From assembly GCA_035642535.1 (NCBI GenBank), contig DASQSE010000158.1, forward strand, positions 1 through 64,000: a stretch of DNA of 64,000 nt, in the 5' to 3' direction. Each line of letters starts with the position of its first letter. Within the stretch, counting starts at the first letter, position 1. The stretch is from Jatrophihabitans sp035642535 (GTDB lineage Bacteria > Actinomycetota > Actinomycetes > Mycobacteriales > Jatrophihabitantaceae). Shown piece after piece: positions 60,193 to 64,000 of this stretch. Below the pieces are notes generated by a model. The model was not told the DNA's origin, did no database searches, and saw only the letters and a program-made list of their open reading frames with translations. The position numbers and the translations under genes are program-made.

Positions 60193-60774
60193 TCAGGACG
60201 GGCGCCAGGCGGGGTCGCGGCCCGCGAGTCCGATCACCCGATCGAGCAGCGGCGCGTCGTCCGGCACCGGCACCGGCGGGCCGAACAAGCCCGGCGTCCC
60301 GTCGGGATTCTGCTCGGCGGACGAGTGCACGAAGCCGTGCACCGCCTCGAGCAGCTCCGGGTCGAAGCTGAACGGCTGACCGGAGGCAGCTGCGATGTCC
60401 CAGCCGTGCACGACGACCTCGTCCAGGGCGATCACGCCGGCGAGCTCGCCGGGTAGGTCGACGCCGCCCGCCTTGGTCATGCCCGTCCAGGCCGCCGGAT
60501 CCTGCCAAGCAGCCGCGAGTCCGGTCAGCTGCGCCGGGATCAGCGAACGCCAGTCGTCCCCGAGCCGGGACGCGTCCGCCGACGGCGGTTGACTGCCGCC
60601 GGGCAGCGGCGTCTTCGACGCAGCGGCCGTGAACGCGACCGTCAACCCGTTCACGTGGTCGAGCAGCGCCGCGAGCGAGGTTTGCGCCAACGGCGTCGGC
60701 GCCGTCAACTGGTCGTCGCGAACTCCCTCGACAAGCGCGGCCATGACCTTCGTGGCGGGCGAGAGATCGTGCAT
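60193..60774 (-). CDS. TIGR03086-family DinB-fold metal-binding protein
   Basis: A 193-residue DinB-like protein of the TIGR03086 type: MHDLSPATKVMAALVEGVRDDQLTAPTP, TSLAALLDHVNGL (metal His), ALDEVVVHGWDIAAASGQP (second His) and HGFVHSSAEQ. Such actinobacterial proteins are often mycothiol-linked transferases/isomerases, but this one has no known reaction. Its start lies 1 base after the fdxA stop, and its stop lies 24 bases before cydA. Confidence 0.82.
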   Translation of the reverse strand: MHDLSPATKVMAALVEGVRDDQLTAPTPLAQTSLAALLDHVNGLTVAFTAAASKTPLPGGSQPPSADASRLGDDWRSLIPAQLTGLAAAWQDPAAWTGMTKAGGVDLPGELAGVIALDEVVVHGWDIAAASGQPFSFDPELLEAVHGFVHSSAEQNPDGTPGLFGPPVPVPDDAPLLDRVIGLAGRDPAWRPS

Positions 60775-60775
60775 G

Positions 60776-61108
60776 TCAGGCGGTGGAGTCCTGGTTCATC
60801 GGCGGCAGGCCCTTGATGAAGTCCGGATCGGCCGACACCTTACCCACCCGCGCCGCCCCGCCGGGCGAGCCGAGCTCGTCGAAATAGTCGACGTTCGCCT
60901 TCGTGTAGTCGCGCCACTGCTCGGGCACGTCGTCCTCGTAGAAAATCGCCTCGACCGGGCAGACCGGTTCACAGGCCCCGCAGTCCACGCACTCGTCCGG
61001 GTGGATGTAGAGCATCCGGTCGCCCTCGTAGATGCAGTCGACCGGGCATTCCTCGATACAGGACTTGTCGAGGACGTCCACGCACGGCTCGGCGATCACA
61101 TAAGTCAC
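60776..61108 (-). CDS. fdxA: 7Fe ferredoxin FdxA
   Basis: A 110-residue ferredoxin with one [3Fe-4S] and one [4Fe-4S] cluster: EPCVDVLDKSCIEECPVDCI and CVDCGACEPVCPVEAIF. The extended C-terminus (VDYFDELGSPGGAARVGKV) is typical of actinobacterial FdxA/FdxC. It supplies low-potential electrons. GTG start at 61108 with GGGAGGAG upstream. It is divergent from the GNAT gene. Confidence 0.93.
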   Translation of the reverse strand: MTYVIAEPCVDVLDKSCIEECPVDCIYEGDRMLYIHPDECVDCGACEPVCPVEAIFYEDDVPEQWRDYTKANVDYFDELGSPGGAARVGKVSADPDFIKGLPPMNQDSTA

Positions 61109-61150
61109 TGCGCTCCTCCCGAGGGGCGTTGGTCTTCTCAGCGACCTAGT

Positions 61151-62098
61151 ATGCCGCTCGTGCTGGAGCCTAGTTGGACGGGTCGGCGGGTGAGCGTCCG
61201 TCGCGTCCTACATCACGCTGGAACCGATCGGCCGGTGTACGGAGACGTCGTCGGCGACCTCGTCGGATTGGACGCCCAGACCGCCGTCGTCGAGACCCGC
61301 AATGGCCCGGTCGAGGTGCCGGTGGCCGACGTCGCAGTCGCCCGGCTGGCCCCGCCGTCGACGGCCGACGAGCTCGCGCTGGAGGCCGTCGCGGCGCGTG
61401 GGCTGCGCGCCGCCGAGACGCGCGACCTCGGCGGCTGGCTGCTGCGCGCCGACCACGGCTTCACGCGGCGCGCCAACTCGGTGCTGCCCCTGCGCCGCCC
61501 CGGCATGCCGTTGGACGAGGCGCTGCACGCCGCGCACGATTGGTACGCCGCGCGCGACCTGCCGCTGCGCATCCACCTGCCCACCGAGGCGCGCCGGCTG
61601 CTCGCCGCCGAGCTGGGCGAGCGCGGATGGGAGCCGCAACCGACGACGCACGTCTTCGCCGCCCGACTGGACGCGTTGCGTGCGCCGTCCGTCGAAACTC
61701 CGCCCGTGGCGATAGCCGATGTCCCGGACGACGAGTGGCTGGCGCTCTATCGCGACGGTCATGCCTTGACCGACACCGGCCGCGCGCTGCTCACCCGGCA
61801 CGACCGGGTCGGCTTCGCATCGCTGCAGTTGGACGGACGCACCGTCGCCGTCGGCCGCGGCGTGGTGGACGAGACGTGGCTCGGCGTGATGGCGCTCGAA
61901 GTCGACCCGGCGTATCGGCGCCGGGGATTGGCGGTGGCGGTCACGGCCGCGCTGTGGCAATGGGGTGCGGCTCGAGGCGCGGCGCGCAGCTATCTGCAGG
62001 TGTGGGCGCACAACACCGCCGCGGTGCAGTTGTACGAGAAGCTGGGCTACTGGATTCATCACGACTACGAATGCCGCACCGAGCCGCAAAAGGGCTAG
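61151..62098 (+). CDS. GNAT acetyltransferase
   Basis: A 315-residue N-acetyltransferase. Residues about 1-75 form an SH3-like N-domain (SVRRVLHHAGTDRPVYGDVVGDLVGLDAQTAVVETRNG). The GNAT fold follows, with the acetyl-CoA motif LGVMALEVDPAYRRRGLAVAVTAAL and the C-terminal YLQVWAHNTAAVQLYEKLGY. The substrate is unknown. A TAGTATG at 61148 and no Shine-Dalgarno suggest a leaderless start at ATG 61151. Head-to-head with fdxA (42-bp spacer), a pairing I associate with Actinobacteria. Confidence 0.85.
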   Translation: MPLVLEPSWTGRRVSVRRVLHHAGTDRPVYGDVVGDLVGLDAQTAVVETRNGPVEVPVADVAVARLAPPSTADELALEAVAARGLRAAETRDLGGWLLRADHGFTRRANSVLPLRRPGMPLDEALHAAHDWYAARDLPLRIHLPTEARRLLAAELGERGWEPQPTTHVFAARLDALRAPSVETPPVAIADVPDDEWLALYRDGHALTDTGRALLTRHDRVGFASLQLDGRTVAVGRGVVDETWLGVMALEVDPAYRRRGLAVAVTAALWQWGAARGAARSYLQVWAHNTAAVQLYEKLGYWIHHDYECRTEPQKG

Positions 62099-62118
62099 CC
62101 GGCCCTAGACTCGGCCCC

Positions 62119-62664
62119 ATGCCGCCGCAGCCGCCGGAGAACAGCAAACTGCTCGTCATCTCCTTCGACGACCCGCTGCGTGCGCAAGAGTTCCTGCTGG
62201 CCGCGGCCCGGATGCAACGCGACGACGAGTTGCAACTGCACGACGCCGTCATCATCCGCCGCGAGGAGGACGGCACGTCGCGGGTCACCGAGACGACCGA
62301 CGTGACGCCCGGCCAGGCCGGGGTCGGCGCCGGTGTCTGGGGGCTGTTGCTCGGCACTTTGTTCGGCGGCCCGATCGGGGGGCTCGTGGTGGGTGCCGCG
62401 ACCGCCGGCGGCGGCGCGCTCTATGCGAAGCTGCGCGACACCGGCGTCAAGGACGGCACCGTCGAGCAGCTGCGCAAAGCGGTCCCGCCGGGCCGGACGG
62501 CGGTGGCGCTGCTCGTCAGCCACGTGCAGATGGGCGATCTGCAGCGCGAGCTGACCCGGTTCCCGCGCGCCCAGCTGGTCGAGACGGACATGCCGCCGGC
62601 GGCCGTCAATGCCGTCCAGGAAGCACTGAACGAAGCCAACCGAACCCCGTTCACGGGCGCGTAG
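62119..62664 (+). CDS. DUF1269-type membrane protein
   Basis: A 181-residue protein with N-terminal LLVISFDDPLRAQEFLLAAARMQRDDELQLHDAVIIRREEDG, then a glycine-rich membrane hairpin (GVGAGVWGLLLGTLFGGPIGGLVVGAATAGGGALYAKL) and a C-terminal soluble part (GRTAVALLVSHVQMGDLQREL). This is the DUF1269 arrangement; function unknown. TAGACT (62105-62110) lies 8 bases before the ATG, again a leaderless arrangement. It ends near the convergent membrane-protein gene. Confidence 0.82.
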   Translation: MPPQPPENSKLLVISFDDPLRAQEFLLAAARMQRDDELQLHDAVIIRREEDGTSRVTETTDVTPGQAGVGAGVWGLLLGTLFGGPIGGLVVGAATAGGGALYAKLRDTGVKDGTVEQLRKAVPPGRTAVALLVSHVQMGDLQRELTRFPRAQLVETDMPPAAVNAVQEALNEANRTPFTGA

Positions 62665-62670
62665 GAGCGG

Positions 62671-63093
62671 CTAGCGCTTGGCCGGCGGTGGGCTGAGCCA
62701 GACGACCGTCACGGTGCCCGCGAGTGCGCCGCCCAACAGCACCCCGTAGGTCACGAACTCCAGGCTGCTCGGGGCGCCCGGCAGGATGACGTCGCCCTCC
62801 GGACGGCCGATCGTGCCGAAGCCCAGGACGACCACGAGCCAGGCGCCGAACGGCGCGAGCGCGGCGAGCGTCGTCGGCACCAACGTGCGCGCCATCTTCG
62901 GCAGCACGACGTTGCTCATCAGCGCCAGCACGACGGCGACGGGAACGAGCGCCGAGCCGACGTACAGCGGCACCAGCAGCGTCTCGAACAGCGCAGCGAG
63001 CGCCGCGCACAGCGCGACCAGCGCGACGCCCACCCGATCCCACGCGGACACCGGTTCGGAGTCCGCCTCCGGCGGTGGCGGGAATCGCGTCAT
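62671..63093 (-). CDS. Conserved membrane protein next to mshB (Rv1171-like)
   Basis: A 140-residue protein with four membrane segments (VGVALVALCAALAALFETLLVPLYV, ALVPVAVVLALMSNVVL, TTLAALAPFGAWLVVVLGFG, VTYGVLLGGALAGTVTVVWL). The ATG overlaps the mshB stop (ATGA), the same position as Rv1171 next to mshB (Rv1170) in Mycobacterium tuberculosis, by recalled gene order. Function unknown. Confidence 0.75.
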   Translation of the reverse strand: MTRFPPPPEADSEPVSAWDRVGVALVALCAALAALFETLLVPLYVGSALVPVAVVLALMSNVVLPKMARTLVPTTLAALAPFGAWLVVVLGFGTIGRPEGDVILPGAPSSLEFVTYGVLLGGALAGTVTVVWLSPPPAKR

Positions 63094-63983
63094 AGTTCGA
63101 GGCCGGCGAACAGGTCCGGCTCGTGACCGTTCGCGTTCCGCTCCGGGCCGAGCTCGCCCTGCACGAGCCGGAAGTATTCGACCGAGAGCGCCTCCTGGCC
63201 GAGCTTGTTCGACAGCGCGAAGAACACCCCGTCGACGGTGATCTGAGTGCGGTGCGCGCGCAGTGCGTCCAGCTTCCGCGCGCCGAAACCGGTGGCGTCG
63301 ACCGCGGTCGTCACCAGCGAGTCGTCGACTCCGAACGGCAGGTCCTCAGGGCTCGCCGCGTCGAAAGGCAGGTCGACCTCGCCCTGGATCGCCTCGAAGC
63401 CGCGCCGCAACACGGACTTTGGCGCGGCGGTCCAGTAGAACTTCGCCACTCGCCACGGCGCACCGTCGCCGTACGCCGGGTCTGCCGCCTTCGCCGCCGC
63501 AGCTGTCGCCACTCGGTGCGCCATGATGTGGTCCGGATGACCGTAGGCGCCGTTGTCGTCGTAGGTGATCACGACGTGCGGCCGCACTTCACGCACCACC
63601 TCGACGGCCGCCGCTACGGCCGCATCGAACACCGCCGGCTCGGACGCTGCGCGCCAGAACGCGCGCGCGTGCTCGTTCGCCCGCGTGCCCATCATGCCGC
63701 TGTCCCGGAACCGTCCCGGCCCGCCGAGGTAGCGGTGGTCGGTGACGCCGAGCGCGCGCATCGCGGTGTCCAGTTCGCTGATGCGCAGCCCGCCCAGCTG
63801 ATCAGCCTGATCGGCCGCCAGCTGCGCGTACTCCGGGACGAGCACCTCACCCTCTTCGCCGAGCGTGCAGGTCAGCAGCGTGATCTGCACGCCCTGCGCC
63901 ACGTAATACGCCATCGTGGCGCCAGTCGTGATCGACTCGTCGTCCGGGTGGGCGTGCACCAGCAACAGCCGTCGTTGCTCCAC
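63090..63983 (-). CDS. mshB: MshB, GlcNAc-Ins deacetylase (mycothiol biosynthesis)
   Basis: A 297-residue zinc-dependent deacetylase. Zinc-site motifs are LVHAHPDDES near the N-terminus and YGHPDHIMAH, with the general-base Asp in AHPDDE. It removes the N-acetyl group of GlcNAc-Ins (step 2 of mycothiol synthesis, giving GlcN-Ins). The length matches the family. Its presence predicts that the organism makes mycothiol. The homologous Mca acts later and has similar sequence, but the Rv1171-like neighbour favours MshB. Transcribed from right of the window. Confidence 0.9.
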   Translation of the reverse strand: MEQRRLLLVHAHPDDESITTGATMAYYVAQGVQITLLTCTLGEEGEVLVPEYAQLAADQADQLGGLRISELDTAMRALGVTDHRYLGGPGRFRDSGMMGTRANEHARAFWRAASEPAVFDAAVAAAVEVVREVRPHVVITYDDNGAYGHPDHIMAHRVATAAAAKAADPAYGDGAPWRVAKFYWTAAPKSVLRRGFEAIQGEVDLPFDAASPEDLPFGVDDSLVTTAVDATGFGARKLDALRAHRTQITVDGVFFALSNKLGQEALSVEYFRLVQGELGPERNANGHEPDLFAGLEL

Positions 63984-64000
63984 GACGGGAACGCTACTGG

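Overview
The window is high-GC DNA with dense, often overlapping genes (ATGA and GTGA stop/start junctions) and several apparently leaderless genes. It carries a mycothiol gene (mshB), two mycothiol/DinB-fold proteins, an F420-type LLM oxidoreductase, hopanoid genes (an hpnG remnant fused to ispH, then hpnH), a 7Fe ferredoxin and actinobacterial cydAB and recCBD. Together these point to an actinobacterium, probably in the Frankiales/Jatrophihabitantales/Mycobacteriales range. The genus is inference; no rRNA or tRNA gene was seen.

Layout. 1-3.1 kb: end of a hopanoid/isoprenoid operon (hpnG-ispH fusion, hpnH, LLM oxidoreductase). 3.1-12.2 kb: secreted amidase, MFS transporter, SDR, lipoprotein esterase, acyl-CoA ligase, DinB-fold protein, YjbR protein and a lipase-maturation-factor protein. 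12.3-17.2 kb: a complete five-gene Liv-type ABC uptake operon. 17.2-25 kb: RibD/DHFR-like reductase, secreted TIGR03118 protein, a 1257-residue GH35 beta-galactosidase, a hotdog thioesterase and a ThDP enzyme. 25-34.3 kb: membrane GGDEF-EAL protein, a subtilase with about 21 W-N-G pentapeptides, an ASH-repeat surface protein, a TetR/monooxygenase/small-protein locus, an FG-GAP protein and a VOC protein. 34.5-38.5 kb: tiny membrane proteins, a frameshifted AAA+ ATPase, a HAD phosphatase, a membrane protein and a decayed HNH endonuclease gene. 38.6-43.9 kb: a SnoaL-fused ECF sigma factor locus with a DrrAB-like exporter, a VOC protein and an MMPL exporter. 43.9-52.1 kb: recC-recB-recD. 52.4-57.7 kb: coiled-coil protein, DHA2 exporter, Phd/VapC toxin-antitoxin pair, lipoprotein cell-wall amidase, SnoaL-like protein with divergent TetR. 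57.7-64 kb: fdxA, DinB-fold protein, cydA, cydB (all minus), GNAT, DUF1269, Rv1171-like membrane protein and mshB.

The strongest system-level signal is at 40.4-43.9 kb. Three copies of CGTCACA-N16-CGTC, with identical spacing, lie in front of the ECF sigma gene, the divergent VOC-ABC exporter operon and the MMPL exporter gene. The first two share a 15-bp palindrome that serves as back-to-back -35 elements. This is a compact, predicted self-activating efflux regulon with no visible anti-sigma gene.

The second is a dispersed repeat (6023-6178 and 13125-13254) that splits an ATGA stop/start overlap in both operons and carries a 29-bp unit in different copy number, much like mycobacterial MIRU elements. 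A separate 46-bp palindromic repeat occurs at 9.4 kb and 58.7 kb.
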